A stretch of DNA of 64,000 bases from Winogradskyella pacifica (GTDB taxonomy: Bacteria > Bacteroidota > Bacteroidia > Flavobacteriales > Flavobacteriaceae): NCBI RefSeq assembly GCF_013403915.1, contig NZ_JABFDI010000007.1:1-64000 (forward strand). Reading direction: 5' to 3'. The position numbers were made by a program, and so were the translations under genes. Position 1 is the stretch's first letter. Each line of letters starts with the position of its first letter. This document shows positions 37,241 through 46,913 of the stretch, piece after piece. The notes under the pieces are model-generated. The model searched no databases. It saw only the letters and a list, made by a program, of their open reading frames with translations, and had not been told where the DNA came from.

Positions 37241-37510
37241 ATGAATTTAGAAGAACTTATAGGAATTTTTGCTGGGATATTTACAACGATTGCTGTATTA
37301 CCGCAAATTCATAAAGCAGTTAAGACAAAAAAAATAGACGACGTTAGTCCAAGCATGTTTGTTATCTTATGTCTTGGTGTTGGCTTGTGGACAATTTATG
37401 GTATTTTAAAGATGGATTGGCCAATTATTATAACCAATGGTATATCCTTTATATTGAATGGCATTATGTTGAAAATTGTTTGGTTTCAAAGTAAACATAA
37501 GTCAAGTTAA
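37241..37510 (+). CDS. SemiSWEET (PQ-loop) transporter
   Basis: This 89-residue protein has three transmembrane segments and the PQ motif in AVLPQIHKAVKTKKIDDVS near residue 20. That is the size and pattern of bacterial SemiSWEETs, which dimerise to move small sugars. It is the last gene after katE and the antiporter and is followed by a convergent pair on the other strand. The substrate is not readable from sequence. Confidence 0.9.
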   Translation: MNLEELIGIFAGIFTTIAVLPQIHKAVKTKKIDDVSPSMFVILCLGVGLWTIYGILKMDWPIIITNGISFILNGIMLKIVWFQSKHKSS

Positions 37511-37536
37511 AATCACTATATTTCTATTTAATACGA

Positions 37537-38100
37537 TCAAGACTTCATCGCTTCTTTTTCATTCTCTATCTCGTCATTTAAGTCGTCTTTAGATAACATT
37601 GGGTGATCTTTTCCTAGACCTATAATTGCGATTAGATTCGTAACCGCTCGGTATAGCATTAATATCACTGTAATCATCATACCACTTATTACTGAAGTCG
37701 ACCCTAAGGTGACCCAATAAATTACCGAATACCAATTGGTGGGTACATTATCTGATTCTACGATAGGAATATTAAAGAATTGAAATAGGATAAGTGCTGC
37801 AATAAATAATATGACATCAAATTTAGCTATACTAAGAACTTGTTTGTAATGAATTTCATTTAAGGACATTTTAGAGCCAAAGCTCACGCTCAATAAAGTT
37901 AGCAATAGCGCTAAAATAGTTGCTGACGCTAACACTATAGTGTTACATAACATATTGAGCCCGCTTAGAGACTCTTTCAATAAATGCTTAGCTTCATAAC
38001 CCGAAACATTTCCTAATAAGAAAATACCAACACCTGTAAAAAGGGTTGCAATTAAACCGCCATAAATGGCATTTTTATTTTCCTCTATAAAATTAAACAT
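37537..38100 (-). CDS. Four-helix membrane protein of unknown function
   Basis: This 187-residue protein has four hydrophobic segments, about residues 12-31, 47-74, 88-108 and 126-151, and a charged C-terminal tail (LSKDDLNDEIENEKEAMKS). I do not recognise a family signature. Its start overlaps the end of the DUF421 gene by 8 nt, so the two are translationally coupled and may act together in the membrane. Confidence 0.75.
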   Translation of the reverse strand: MFNFIEENKNAIYGGLIATLFTGVGIFLLGNVSGYEAKHLLKESLSGLNMLCNTIVLASATILALLLTLLSVSFGSKMSLNEIHYKQVLSIAKFDVILFIAALILFQFFNIPIVESDNVPTNWYSVIYWVTLGSTSVISGMMITVILMLYRAVTNLIAIIGLGKDHPMLSKDDLNDEIENEKEAMKS

Positions 38101-38611
38101 ATAGGTCGTGGGTATTTACGTCATGTAACAGTGTCGGTTCAATGTCCTTATTAGAACTATTATGAATAACGGACACATCGCCAGTACTTTCAAAAATAAC
38201 GGCTTTTACTTCGCTAAAATCATGCACGTTTGCTTCTCTTAATTTAGCGATTAAGTCACTTTCCCCCACATTACAAGCCTTAAGACGACTGTGTAATATT
38301 TTACCATTCCACATAATAATTTGTGGCTTATTTGTAAACCATCTTTTAAAAAGTGAATTCTTACGCACCAAATATGAAAACAAAGTTTGAAACCCAATAA
38401 TAGCAGTGAGTACAATACCACCTTTAAGAAGCGAATAATCTGAATTAAGTATAATTGAGGCTAATACAGAACCTACGGCAATAGTAGATGCAAAATCGAA
38501 ACTCGACATTTTAGCAAAAGTTCTCAGTCCGAATACTCGCGTAATGATTATGATAATAGTAAATATACCCAATACCGATGCCACGAGCCATAAAACGTCT
38601 TCAAAAGTCAT
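38093..38611 (-). CDS. DUF421 (YetF-like) membrane protein
   Basis: This 172-residue protein has three transmembrane helices in the first 95 residues, with the typical FGLRTFAKMSSFDFASTIAVGS segment. A cytoplasmic alpha/beta domain follows (PQIIMWNGKILHSRLKACNVGESDL, VKAVIFESTGDVSVI). That is the DUF421/YetF family, whose role is not firmly established. It overlaps the downstream four-helix membrane protein gene by 8 nt. A 208-nt divergent region separates it from the GntA-like gene. Confidence 0.88.
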   Translation of the reverse strand: MTFEDVLWLVASVLGIFTIIIIITRVFGLRTFAKMSSFDFASTIAVGSVLASIILNSDYSLLKGGIVLTAIIGFQTLFSYLVRKNSLFKRWFTNKPQIIMWNGKILHSRLKACNVGESDLIAKLREANVHDFSEVKAVIFESTGDVSVIHNSSNKDIEPTLLHDVNTHDLYV

Positions 38612-38819
38612 AATAAAATAGTTTAGTTAGATGATAAAATTACAAGGAGTCTATAACTTGTATTAATTCAATTAGAATAAAGACTAACTGAAATCATTTC
38701 TACACCACCACCCTAATTAAGTCCTAACGTATTGAGGTAATGATAACTCGGATAGAGGAAATCCAATTATATGTTCCCTATTAAATTTGATGTCACGATA
38801 CATTTAATACTATGTCATT

Positions 38820-39503
38820 ATGAAATCGATCAGCAAAACATATCCATTATATAAAACTATAGATGAAGCTTACAAAGATTTTATCCTTACGCAAAAACAC
38901 CCTTGCGTTATGGCTAAAACATTGTTTATGACAGATAATTATCATCTTAACGTATATAGTTCCTCTACCCGAACTGAAGATTTAAAACATCTAATAAAGG
39001 ATTTAGAATCTTTTATAGATCAATATGATTTTGAATCGCATAACGTCGAATCTTTCTTAGCCGTTTTTCCCTTTGAACATTATGAGTCTGAGGTAGATTT
39101 CGAAAAAAGCTTATGGCAAACGCTCCAACAATTACATGAATTGGATGACCATGACTGGGATCCTTCGGTAAGTGATGATCCAGAGGACTCTAATTTCAGT
39201 TTTAGTATAAAAGGACGCGCATTTTACATTGTGGGTCTTCATCCTAATAGTTCGCGGATAGCGCGTCAAAGTCCCTATCCTACTATTGTATTTAATCTAC
39301 ATGCCCAATTTGAACAGTTGCGTGACATGGGTAGTTACCAAAAGGTAAAAAAACGTATTAGAAAACGAGATAAAAAATTACAAGGTCATATTAACCCTGT
39401 ACTGAAAGATTTCGGAACAGATTCTGAAACCAAACAATATAGCGGTAGAGCTGTAGACAGCTCTTGGAAATGTCCTTTTCACAAAACCACTAAAGTTATA
39501 TGA
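38820..39503 (+). CDS. YqcI/YcgG family protein, GntA-like
   Basis: This 227-residue protein has the YqcI/YcgG pattern: HPCVMAKTLFMTDNYHLNVY near the start, a central WDPSVSDDPEDSNFSFSI, FYIVGLHPNSSRIARQSP, FNLHAQFEQLRDMGSYQKV and a final SSWKCPFHK. The characterised member GntA is a haem-dependent N-hydroxylase acting on the guanidino group in guanitoxin synthesis. The gene overlaps the DUF1989 gene by 4 nt (ATGA), so the proteins are probably made together. The actual substrate here is unknown. The haem ligand cannot be assigned by eye. Confidence 0.85.
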   Translation: MKSISKTYPLYKTIDEAYKDFILTQKHPCVMAKTLFMTDNYHLNVYSSSTRTEDLKHLIKDLESFIDQYDFESHNVESFLAVFPFEHYESEVDFEKSLWQTLQQLHELDDHDWDPSVSDDPEDSNFSFSIKGRAFYIVGLHPNSSRIARQSPYPTIVFNLHAQFEQLRDMGSYQKVKKRIRKRDKKLQGHINPVLKDFGTDSETKQYSGRAVDSSWKCPFHKTTKVI

Positions 39504-40120
39504 AACCACTAGTTAATATTATCCAAAAACAATCTGGAGCAGCCTTTACACTTAAAAAAAATGACATCCTTACGGTTATAGATCCTATGGGAGAACAAGT
39601 CAGCGACATGGTATTGTTCAATGCTGATGATTATAAAGAAAAACTATCCTCGGGCAAATCTTTAGATTTTGAAGAATCTCTATTGTTAACTAAAGGGAAT
39701 TATTTATGGTCTAACCGTTCTCAGAAGATGATGCATATTTTAGAAGACACCAACGGACGAAACGATTTTCTCTTAGCGCCATGTAGCCCAGAAACATTTA
39801 AGATTATGTACGATTATCAAGGTGAGCATCCAAGTTGCTTAGGTAATTTACAACAGCACCTAAACCCTTATGGTATTGCGGTTGATGATATCCCTACGGC
39901 CTTCAATATTTTTATGAATGTACAATTTGATGCTAATGGTAAACTATCTGTTAATCCTCCCACATCGAAAGCAGGAGATTACATTCGTTTACAAGCGCAA
40001 ATGGATCTTTTAGTTGCACTTACTGCGTGCTCAGCAGAAGATAGCAACGGAGGTACTTTTAAACCTATTCACTATTACATAGAAACTGAACCTCAACATA
40101 TAGAGCGAAAACGATCTTAA
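39500..40120 (+). CDS. DUF1989 (urea-carboxylase-associated) family protein
   Basis: This 206-residue protein shows the DUF1989 pattern: DPMGEQVSDMVLFNADD near residue 28, NYLWSNRSQKMMHILEDT, LLAPCSPETF with a conserved Cys, HPSCLGNLQQHLNPYGI, TAFNIFMNV and GDYIRLQAQMDLLVALTACS. Members include the CgdA/CgdB subunits of carboxyguanidine deiminase. It is coupled by a 4-nt overlap to the GntA-like gene, which supports a shared guanidino-compound pathway. That conclusion is inference from family roles. The protein has no signal peptide. Confidence 0.87.
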   Translation: MKPLVNIIQKQSGAAFTLKKNDILTVIDPMGEQVSDMVLFNADDYKEKLSSGKSLDFEESLLLTKGNYLWSNRSQKMMHILEDTNGRNDFLLAPCSPETFKIMYDYQGEHPSCLGNLQQHLNPYGIAVDDIPTAFNIFMNVQFDANGKLSVNPPTSKAGDYIRLQAQMDLLVALTACSAEDSNGGTFKPIHYYIETEPQHIERKRS

Positions 40121-40186
40121 AGTCATCTTATAAAGATGCTCAGCAACTGAAAAAGGAAAATAATTAATAATTAAATATCTCATATT

Positions 40187-40348
40187 ATGAAAAACGATAA
40201 AGACAAAAAACCAAAAACAGAACATGAAAAGCGTTTGCATCAAAATGCAACTGATGAAAAAGGGCCGTTAAAAGACGACCATTACAACCAATACGGTAAA
40301 CAAAATGAAACTCGTCGTGAACGCGCTGAGCGCTTAAAAGACGAATAA
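40187..40348 (+). CDS. 53-residue hydrophilic protein
   Basis: An ATG at 40187 opens a 53-codon frame encoding a very charged protein (MKNDKDKKPKTEHEKRLHQN at the start, ETRRERAERLKDE at the end) with no hydrophobic segment. It is followed by a clear terminator and preceded by a 66-nt leader. The composition resembles small, disordered stress-related proteins. No family is recognised; the clean start, stop and terminator support a real gene. Confidence 0.65.
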   Translation: MKNDKDKKPKTEHEKRLHQNATDEKGPLKDDHYNQYGKQNETRRERAERLKDE

Positions 40349-40371
40349 AAATGCTCTAAACACCGATTAAA

Positions 40372-40403
40372 AAAAAGTCCAGCCTAAAGAGGTTGGACTT
40401 TTT
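40372..40403 (+). terminator. Intrinsic terminator after the 53-residue gene
   Basis: AAAAAGTCCAGCCT pairs with AGGTTGGACTTTTT, with one imperfect pair, around AAAG. The downstream arm ends in five T on the plus strand. It lies 23 nt after the stop at 40348. Confidence 0.85.
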
Positions 40404-41156
40404 AAAGTTATAAACTGAAGCTTTGTAAGCATGTATGCGATTAAGACTGAAGACCTATTATAATGACACTTCAAGTTTCAAAAGCAATATAAAACAAGGT
40501 GAGACTTGATTTCGACTTTATTTGTAAGACTTATTTCTTAGTCACATGTGTCGTATTTGCAGGAAAACTGATTTTATCTAAAGCAAACGCACAACAACGT
40601 CAACTTATTAAGAACCTGATTATAAACAGGTTCACAACTAGAAATATGACGTAAAGATTTCAATATAATATCTAATTTATAAGCACCAAAAACCGTATCA
40701 TTATGGAGTTTCAAATATTCTTTCGCCATTAGTTTATATAAACATAAAGGTATCGTCGTCTTTTGTGAACGTTCTTTCAATCATCGTTTTGGGTTGAGCA
40801 TCCTGAGATGATCTCTTCAGATTTGTTGGCTTATATTTCGTTGAAAAAAATTGTTTTTTTAATAGCTGTAGTAGTCTCATAGCACATATAATTTGGTGTT
40901 TATAAAGATACGACGTAAAATATAATTTTGGATCTCCGATTGAGACATAAACCACCTAAAACTAAAGATTTAGCACTAATTTAACATTGTCATATACTTG
41001 TGGTAAAATACGGACTAAGAGAATTTCTGAACATAGTGCGTAAAGCTTTTACCAATCTTGTAAAAAAGATATATAATTAATTAGTGGTCCTTAATTATAT
41101 GTCGTGGTAATCTGCTAAAGAAAAACGTTTCTATGTTGGACAATTTAAAAACCAAA
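40404..41156. other. Long intergenic region without a supported gene
   Basis: These about 750 nt contain two overlapping minus-strand frames of 68 and 73 codons (40574-40955). Their products are mixed in composition and unlike anything I know, so I did not call them. A perfect 7-bp inverted pair (GAACCTG at 40612-40618, CAGGTTC at 40627-40633) lies inside one of them and may be a small hairpin. Confidence 0.5.
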
Positions 41157-41185
41157 AAGCCTTCGGTGTGAATTACCGAAGGCTT
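41157..41185 (-). terminator. Intrinsic terminator after 41209-42660
   Basis: AAGCCTTCGGT (41157-41167) pairs perfectly with ACCGAAGGCTT (41175-41185). On the minus strand the second arm runs into TTTTTGG. It lies 23 nt after the stop of the leftward secreted-protein gene. Confidence 0.88.
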
Positions 41186-41208
41186 GAAATAATAATTTAG
41201 ATATGAAT

Positions 41209-42660
41209 TTAGTTTACTATTAAATTGTAAGAGGTAATTAAAAGTTGTTCATTATCTACAGATTTTTTTTGTACATATATTTCAATATAATCATCTTTAA
41301 CTACATTAACTGTTCCAATAACCGTTACAGATTGTCTAGAATCGGTTTGAATCACATCAACTATAGCTTCGGTTCCTATCACTTCAACTCCATTTTTATA
41401 TATAGAGAACGCTAATCGCGTACCTGCTGTTGCAGTAAGTGACGCAGTAGCAAAGATGTTTAAAGGACGTCTTGTTTCCCCTTTATATATAATACGGTTT
41501 TCACTATTACCTCCAGTACCTTCTGCTGTTCTAAAAAGTCGTATTGCTTCTGTATTCACAGGTAGCTTAAAAGCATTATTATTAGTAACATATTTAATAC
41601 TAGACGAAGCATAATACAAGTTACCAGAAGTTACATCATCGCTTTCCCTTGGAATACCGGGAGCACTTACGGACCAATCATTGTTAAAGTTAAAATCTAA
41701 ATAAGACCCTGTTGTATAACCGTTAATATAACCTGAAGGATTAGATGTAGTCCCTGTAAACACTGTACCTTCTATAATTCCAGTCCCTACGCTAAGACTA
41801 CCACTACTAACGTCCATTGCCACATCTGCTCCATCTACTGTACTAAAACCACTCACTTTTTCTATTAAACCGAAGTTGCCTGTAAAGGTTTCAAAAGTAC
41901 CATTATTGCTGCTTAACCATGCTTGGGTATTTAGTAACAAGTTACCAATATTAGAAAACGTAATTCCATTCGTATTATTTATAAATTGATTGATATTTCC
42001 AAAATATAATCCTAATCCTGAAACGCTTCCTACACTTGAGGTCATACCATCAATAACTACGTTTTGAACTAAAAGCGTTGCAGTGGTTGCTAAACCTGGC
42101 CCGGTAATTTCAAAAGCTTTAGTTCCTTTCAGCGTTACATTTCTGATACCACCACCAGTACTACCTTTAAAAACAACTCCTGTAGCAGAGAGTACATCTT
42201 CATTAGCATCTAAACCAGAAATGTAGGCGTTATTTAAATCAATAGGAGATGATAATGTTATCGTTCCGTTGATTTCATAATAGGTGTTTTCTTCTAGTTG
42301 ATAACTAGAGCCTCCACCTGCAATTAACTCTGCAGCTAAATCGTCTGCAGATTTTATGAGTTTGTAATTGTTTCGTTTAACAGCGTTGTTATTCGCTAAT
42401 TCTACCCACGTGCTCGTTGTGTTATTATAATAATAAAAGGCATCTAAGTCTGTGTCAAAAACTAATAAGCTTTCTGCCGGACTTACAATTGCTTCGCGAT
42501 CTAAGGTTGTCATTCGTGGTGCTAGCAAACCTTGAGAATTTGATTGTAAATCTAAAAGCGATGAAGGATCTGGTACTTCTGTACCGATTCCTACTTGTGC
42601 AGTGGTTACTCCGGTAACTGTAAGTAATAAACTAAAAAGTAATGTTTTAAAATGTCTCAT
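41209..42660 (-). CDS. Secreted surface protein with collar-like N-terminus
   Basis: This 483-residue protein has a signal peptide (MRHFKTLLFSLLLTVTGVTTA). The mature N-terminus (VGIGTEVPDPSSLLDLQS, LLAPRMTTLDREAIVSPAES, FDTDLDAFYYYNNTTSTW) is a pattern common in secreted Bacteroidota proteins with phage-tail-collar-like heads. The rest is beta-rich and Thr/Ser/Gly-rich, with a parallel-beta-like stretch (GGGIRNVTLKGTKAFEITG) near residues 170-195. No T9SS tail is obvious at the C-terminus. A surface or adhesive role is inferred. It has its own terminator. Confidence 0.8.
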   Translation of the reverse strand: MRHFKTLLFSLLLTVTGVTTAQVGIGTEVPDPSSLLDLQSNSQGLLAPRMTTLDREAIVSPAESLLVFDTDLDAFYYYNNTTSTWVELANNNAVKRNNYKLIKSADDLAAELIAGGGSSYQLEENTYYEINGTITLSSPIDLNNAYISGLDANEDVLSATGVVFKGSTGGGIRNVTLKGTKAFEITGPGLATTATLLVQNVVIDGMTSSVGSVSGLGLYFGNINQFINNTNGITFSNIGNLLLNTQAWLSSNNGTFETFTGNFGLIEKVSGFSTVDGADVAMDVSSGSLSVGTGIIEGTVFTGTTSNPSGYINGYTTGSYLDFNFNNDWSVSAPGIPRESDDVTSGNLYYASSSIKYVTNNNAFKLPVNTEAIRLFRTAEGTGGNSENRIIYKGETRRPLNIFATASLTATAGTRLAFSIYKNGVEVIGTEAIVDVIQTDSRQSVTVIGTVNVVKDDYIEIYVQKKSVDNEQLLITSYNLIVN

Positions 42661-42890
42661 AAATTTAGGGTTGTGAGGTTAATGAATATTTGGGGGTAGT
42701 TAAATCGTATTCATCCTGAAGATGAACGTTTTTTTGTTAATATATTGAGTATAAATCAATGGTTTACACCCCATTGAAAGTACACACTTAATCCTTTTTT
42801 AATTAAGAAACAAACCGCCGTTTTAAAAACATATTATAGAATCGCGTTGATATTGTTGTATCAACAATGTTTAAAACCGTGAATTGAAAC

Positions 42891-44468
42891 TTATTTAAAA
42901 ATCACTTTCTTTATTTGCTGTTGCTCTTCGTTATTCAACTTTACGACATAAATGCCTTGGCTTAAACTTGCCGCATCAATTATGTTTCTGTCTGACGCTT
43001 CCTTTAAGAGCGAAGACATTACTAATCGTCCTTGAATATCGTAAATTGAAACTTCTGTATCGGCCAAAAGTGCTCCATTAATAAAAAGGGTTTGCTCGCT
43101 TGCAACGATTTGTATGCTTTCACTATTTAAATCTATCGTTGATAATGAACTGTTTTCAAATCTTAGATAAAATCGTCCTGTACCAGAAATAGCGGTATTC
43201 GCGGTAAATGAATACGTATTAGTATTTAATAAGGTAAACGTATTGGTCTGAGTATCTTCTAAATAAACCTCAATCTCACTTGGCAATGTAGATGCCTCAA
43301 TACTAAATGTAATCTGCTGCCCTTGCGCTGCTTTAAGTCCAAGAGGAATGCTAACATCATTTTGATTGTCAAACCCAAGACTTTGAATAGCCATATTTTT
43401 GCCGAGGTTATTTTCTACCAAATGAGAATACACTAATAAATTATAACCAACTCCATTATAAAGTATTGCATCGTATCCTGGATCTAAACCTAAAGTTGAA
43501 TTAGCATTATAGTAAATTTCTGTTGCAAAATCATCCGTACCATTTTCAACTTGAAGGCGTAGCATTTGGTTTTGATTGGTCGCTCTACCTAATATAAAAT
43601 CATCCGTTCCTTCATAAGTTCTCATAGCCGTAGTGAAGCTTATTATGTTTGTTGGATCAGCAGGATCATTTGCTACTAAGAATGCTTGTCCTGGTGCAAT
43701 ATTTACAACTGTTTCCGTTAGTCCATTAATAATTGTAAAGTTTCCAAAGGTTCCGGCTCCTATATCGGTATCCGCACCATTATTATAAGCATAGATCGCT
43801 ACTGCATTTGGATCTAATACTGCAGAATTTGCAGATAGAAAAGCTTGAGAATCTATAAATGTTGGGTAGGGATTACCTATTGAGTTCCATGCATTATTAG
43901 TTGTAGAGATCTCAACAGTTTCTGACACCTTAGATACTGTACCCGTAAATCTTACGGTCTGCCCGCTATAACTAGCAGCTCTATACCCTACTCCTCTTTT
44001 AAGTATAACACCTCCATCTGTAGCTGAATTATAATTGGTGTAGGATTGATTAGTGTTGTTATAAGGCCCAAAGGCAAATAACGTTGGAAGCGATGGTGAG
44101 TTGGGTATAATCGTTAGATTTGCATTTAGTCCATCAGTGTAGGTTAAAAAATCAGCAAAAGTAGCAGATGCCACTGTTTTTACTGGTAGCGAAATTAAAT
44201 CGTTACCTCCGTTTTCACCAGATGTACCAATAACATTAACATAACGATCATAATTAACTACTGTAGAGGCGTCTAAATCCCCATTTAGAAATAAGCATGC
44301 AAAGCTATCTGATGTGGATTTGAGGTTTACTTCTTCTGTAGAAATTTTAGTGCCCGATGACACAGTAACTGTTGTACCAGCACTTACATGCAAAGTACTA
44401 GATAAGTCTTGAGCTTTTGTTGTGTAACAAAAAGCCACAGCCATGGCCGTAAGGTAAAATAGTTTCAT
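42891..44468 (-). CDS. T9SS type A sorting-domain protein
   Basis: This 525-residue protein has a signal peptide (MKLFYLTAMAVAFCYTTKAQ). The body is Thr/Asn-rich with SWNSIGNPYPTFID-type stretches seen in T9SS cargo. The C-terminal about 80 residues carry the type A sorting pattern: VSIYDIQGRLVMSS, then GIYVVKLNNEEQQ and a short basic KKVIFK end. It would be exported to the surface by the type IX system. No enzymatic domain is recognised. The 230-nt gap downstream holds a perfect 7-bp inverted pair at 42846-42865 but no T-run. Confidence 0.85.
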   Translation of the reverse strand: MKLFYLTAMAVAFCYTTKAQDLSSTLHVSAGTTVTVSSGTKISTEEVNLKSTSDSFACLFLNGDLDASTVVNYDRYVNVIGTSGENGGNDLISLPVKTVASATFADFLTYTDGLNANLTIIPNSPSLPTLFAFGPYNNTNQSYTNYNSATDGGVILKRGVGYRAASYSGQTVRFTGTVSKVSETVEISTTNNAWNSIGNPYPTFIDSQAFLSANSAVLDPNAVAIYAYNNGADTDIGAGTFGNFTIINGLTETVVNIAPGQAFLVANDPADPTNIISFTTAMRTYEGTDDFILGRATNQNQMLRLQVENGTDDFATEIYYNANSTLGLDPGYDAILYNGVGYNLLVYSHLVENNLGKNMAIQSLGFDNQNDVSIPLGLKAAQGQQITFSIEASTLPSEIEVYLEDTQTNTFTLLNTNTYSFTANTAISGTGRFYLRFENSSLSTIDLNSESIQIVASEQTLFINGALLADTEVSIYDIQGRLVMSSLLKEASDRNIIDAASLSQGIYVVKLNNEEQQQIKKVIFK

Positions 44469-44732
44469 TTTTAGTAGATTTGGGATTACAAAGGAACAGT
44501 ATAAACATCAGTTACTCCAATTAAAACTAAAAAGTTATCATTTATTTTTTAACTGAATTTCAATTACTTAACCCTCACAAGTAGGAAAAATCACATCTTT
44601 TAGTTAACCGCCTAAATTGAAATATCGGGATAATACAATACCTTACAGCTAGAATTTCACCATAAAAGAAATTCAATAAAAAATAGGAAAATTAGTACCT
44701 TAAAAAACTACTAACCATTCGTTATAAAAGTT

Positions 44733-46175
44733 ATGAAATCAACAAAACAGAAGATTGGTCTCGTTTTAGGCCCATTATTATTTATACTGATTAAGCTTTT
44801 TTGTTACCCTGAAGGCTTAGGCGAATCCGCAAATGCTATTCTAGCCTCTACTGCTTGGATCGCCGTTTGGTGGATTACTGAAGCGATCTCAATACCTGTC
44901 ACCGCTTTATTGCCTATTGTATTGTTTCCTTTATCTGGTGGCCTATCTTTAAGTAGTACTACAGCGGCTTATGGTCATAAGTACATCTTCCTATTTCTAG
45001 GAGGTTTTATACTCGCTATTGCCATTGAAAAATGGAATTTACACAAACGGATTGCCCTAAACATCATTAAAATTGTTGGGACTAATGTCAGTCGTATAAT
45101 TCTTGGATTTATGGTGGCGACGGCCTTATTATCCATGTGGATTTCTAATACCGCCACAGCAGTAATGATTTTACCTGTTGGTATCGCTATTGTTTTACAA
45201 CTACAGGATAACCCCAAAACAAAAGCTAATGAGAATTTAATATTTGGAAAAGCCTTAATGCTGGCTATTGCCTATAGTGCGTCCATAGGCGGTATGGCCA
45301 CGCTTATTGGTACACCACCAAATTTAGTCTTAGCTGGTGTGGTTGAAAGTACTTATAATACCGAAATTACATTTTCGCAATGGTTTATGTTTGGATTTCC
45401 TATAAGTGTTATTTTGCTGATTATTTGTTGGTTTTATTTAACCCGATTTGCCTTCAAATTTGAACAAAAAGAGTTTCCTGGTGGTCGAAAAGAAATTGAA
45501 AATCAGCTGAATGCCTTAGGAAAAACGTCTTATGAGGAAAAAGTGATTCTCATAGTCTTTACCATTACAGCCATAGCATGGATTAGCAGATCGTTTATAT
45601 TAACGCAATGGTTACCAGCAATTGACGATACTATTATTGCAATGATGGCCTCTGTTATTTTGTTTTTAATTCCGAATAAAAAAGGAAATGAGGCTTTAAT
45701 CTCTTGGGAAGATGCCGTAAAATTACCTTGGGGTATTTTGCTACTTTTTGGTGGTGGCATGGCTTTAGCCAATGGCTTTGAATCGAGTGGTTTGGCCATC
45801 TGGATTGGCAATCAACTAACCTCTTTAATTGGCGTTTCTCTTTTTATTCTGCTACTAGTCTTAATTGCTTCGGTTAACTTTCTAACTGAAATTACATCTA
45901 ACATGGCGACTACAGCAATGCTATTGCCTGTGTTGGTATCCTTAGCTGCCATTATAAATGTGCATCCTTATATCTTACTGGTAAGTGCAACTTTAGCAGC
46001 TTCATGCGCTTTTATGCTTCCTGTTGCTACGCCTCCAAATGCGGTGGTTTTTGGCTCGGGCTATTTAAAAATAGAAGATATGGTTAAAAAAGGCATCTGG
46101 ATGAATGTGATTTCTATTTTACTCATCACATTAATTGTCTATTTTGTACTACCTCTAATTTGGGATTTGAATTAA
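44733..46175 (+). CDS. SLC13/DASS family anion symporter
   Basis: This 480-residue protein has about 12 transmembrane segments. The two conserved hairpin motifs of the family are present: WISNTATAVMILPVG near residue 135 and LTEITSNMATTAMLLPV near 390. A final CAFMLPVATPPNAVVFGSG is also typical. Members import dicarboxylates, citrate or sulfate together with Na+. The gene stands alone on the plus strand and converges on the LytTR regulator gene with a gap of only 3 nt. The substrate is not determined. Confidence 0.92.
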   Translation: MKSTKQKIGLVLGPLLFILIKLFCYPEGLGESANAILASTAWIAVWWITEAISIPVTALLPIVLFPLSGGLSLSSTTAAYGHKYIFLFLGGFILAIAIEKWNLHKRIALNIIKIVGTNVSRIILGFMVATALLSMWISNTATAVMILPVGIAIVLQLQDNPKTKANENLIFGKALMLAIAYSASIGGMATLIGTPPNLVLAGVVESTYNTEITFSQWFMFGFPISVILLIICWFYLTRFAFKFEQKEFPGGRKEIENQLNALGKTSYEEKVILIVFTITAIAWISRSFILTQWLPAIDDTIIAMMASVILFLIPNKKGNEALISWEDAVKLPWGILLLFGGGMALANGFESSGLAIWIGNQLTSLIGVSLFILLLVLIASVNFLTEITSNMATTAMLLPVLVSLAAIINVHPYILLVSATLAASCAFMLPVATPPNAVVFGSGYLKIEDMVKKGIWMNVISILLITLIVYFVLPLIWDLN

Positions 46176-46178
46176 TCA

Positions 46179-46913
46179 CTAGATATTTAAGCGACTATAC
46201 ACCATGGATTTATAGCTTTCACCTATTGGAATGCGTTCTTCTTTAATTATAATTCTATTTTTTTGAATAGAGGTGATTTTATTGACATTAACAAGGTACG
46301 AGCGATGCACTCTTATAAACATTGCTTCGGGTAATTTAGATTGCATCTCTTTGAAACTCATTAAGGTTAAAATAGGTTTCGCGTTTTCTGAATGAATCTT
46401 CAAATAGTCTTTTAAACCTTGAATATGTTTAATCTCTTTAATGTCTATTTTTACGTTTTCGTACTCCGATTTTACAAAAATGAAATCATCTTCGTGCGTT
46501 GAAGCCTCACCACCTGCTGAAGACACATTGACAGATGTACTCACTTCATTGAGCTTCATCATCTCTTTAACGCGGTTTACCGCTTTTAAAAACCTGGGAA
46601 ACGGAATGGGCTTCATTAAGTAGTCCACAGCATTGAGGTCAAAACCTTCTAAAGCATATTCTGGGTAAGCAGTTGTAAAAATAAAGTAAGGTACTTTACC
46701 TTCTAAAGATCGTATCAGTTCAATACCCGAAATATTTGGCATTTCAATATCAGAAAACACCAAATCGATACGGTTATTATTTATAAAATCTAAAGCTTCA
46801 ATGGCATTTGTAAATGTGCTAATCACCTCTACTGCTCCTAAAGCCTGACAATAGGATGCGATGACATCTATTGCCAACGGCTCGTCATCAATTATTATGC
46901 ACTTCATTGTCAT
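46179..46913 (-). CDS. LytTR-family response regulator
   Basis: This 244-residue protein has a receiver domain with DDEPLA at 9-14 and the phospho-acceptor Asp55 in LVFSDIEMPN. A LytTR DNA-binding domain (about 143-244) includes VKIDIKEIKHIQGLKDYLKIH and FIRVHRSYLVNVNKI. The start overlaps the kinase gene by 26 nt with MTMK; the second Met would shorten the overlap by 6 nt. It should act with the kinase encoded upstream. Confidence 0.94.
   Translation of the reverse strand: MTMKCIIIDDEPLAIDVIASYCQALGAVEVISTFTNAIEALDFINNNRIDLVFSDIEMPNISGIELIRSLEGKVPYFIFTTAYPEYALEGFDLNAVDYLMKPIPFPRFLKAVNRVKEMMKLNEVSTSVNVSSAGGEASTHEDDFIFVKSEYENVKIDIKEIKHIQGLKDYLKIHSENAKPILTLMSFKEMQSKLPEAMFIRVHRSYLVNVNKITSIQKNRIIIKEERIPIGESYKSMVYSRLNI

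Noticed and set aside
40574..40955. Two overlapping minus-strand frames of 68 and 73 codons
   Set aside because: Neither has a recognisable motif, they overlap each other in different frames, and the region contains a hairpin and intergenic-like composition.
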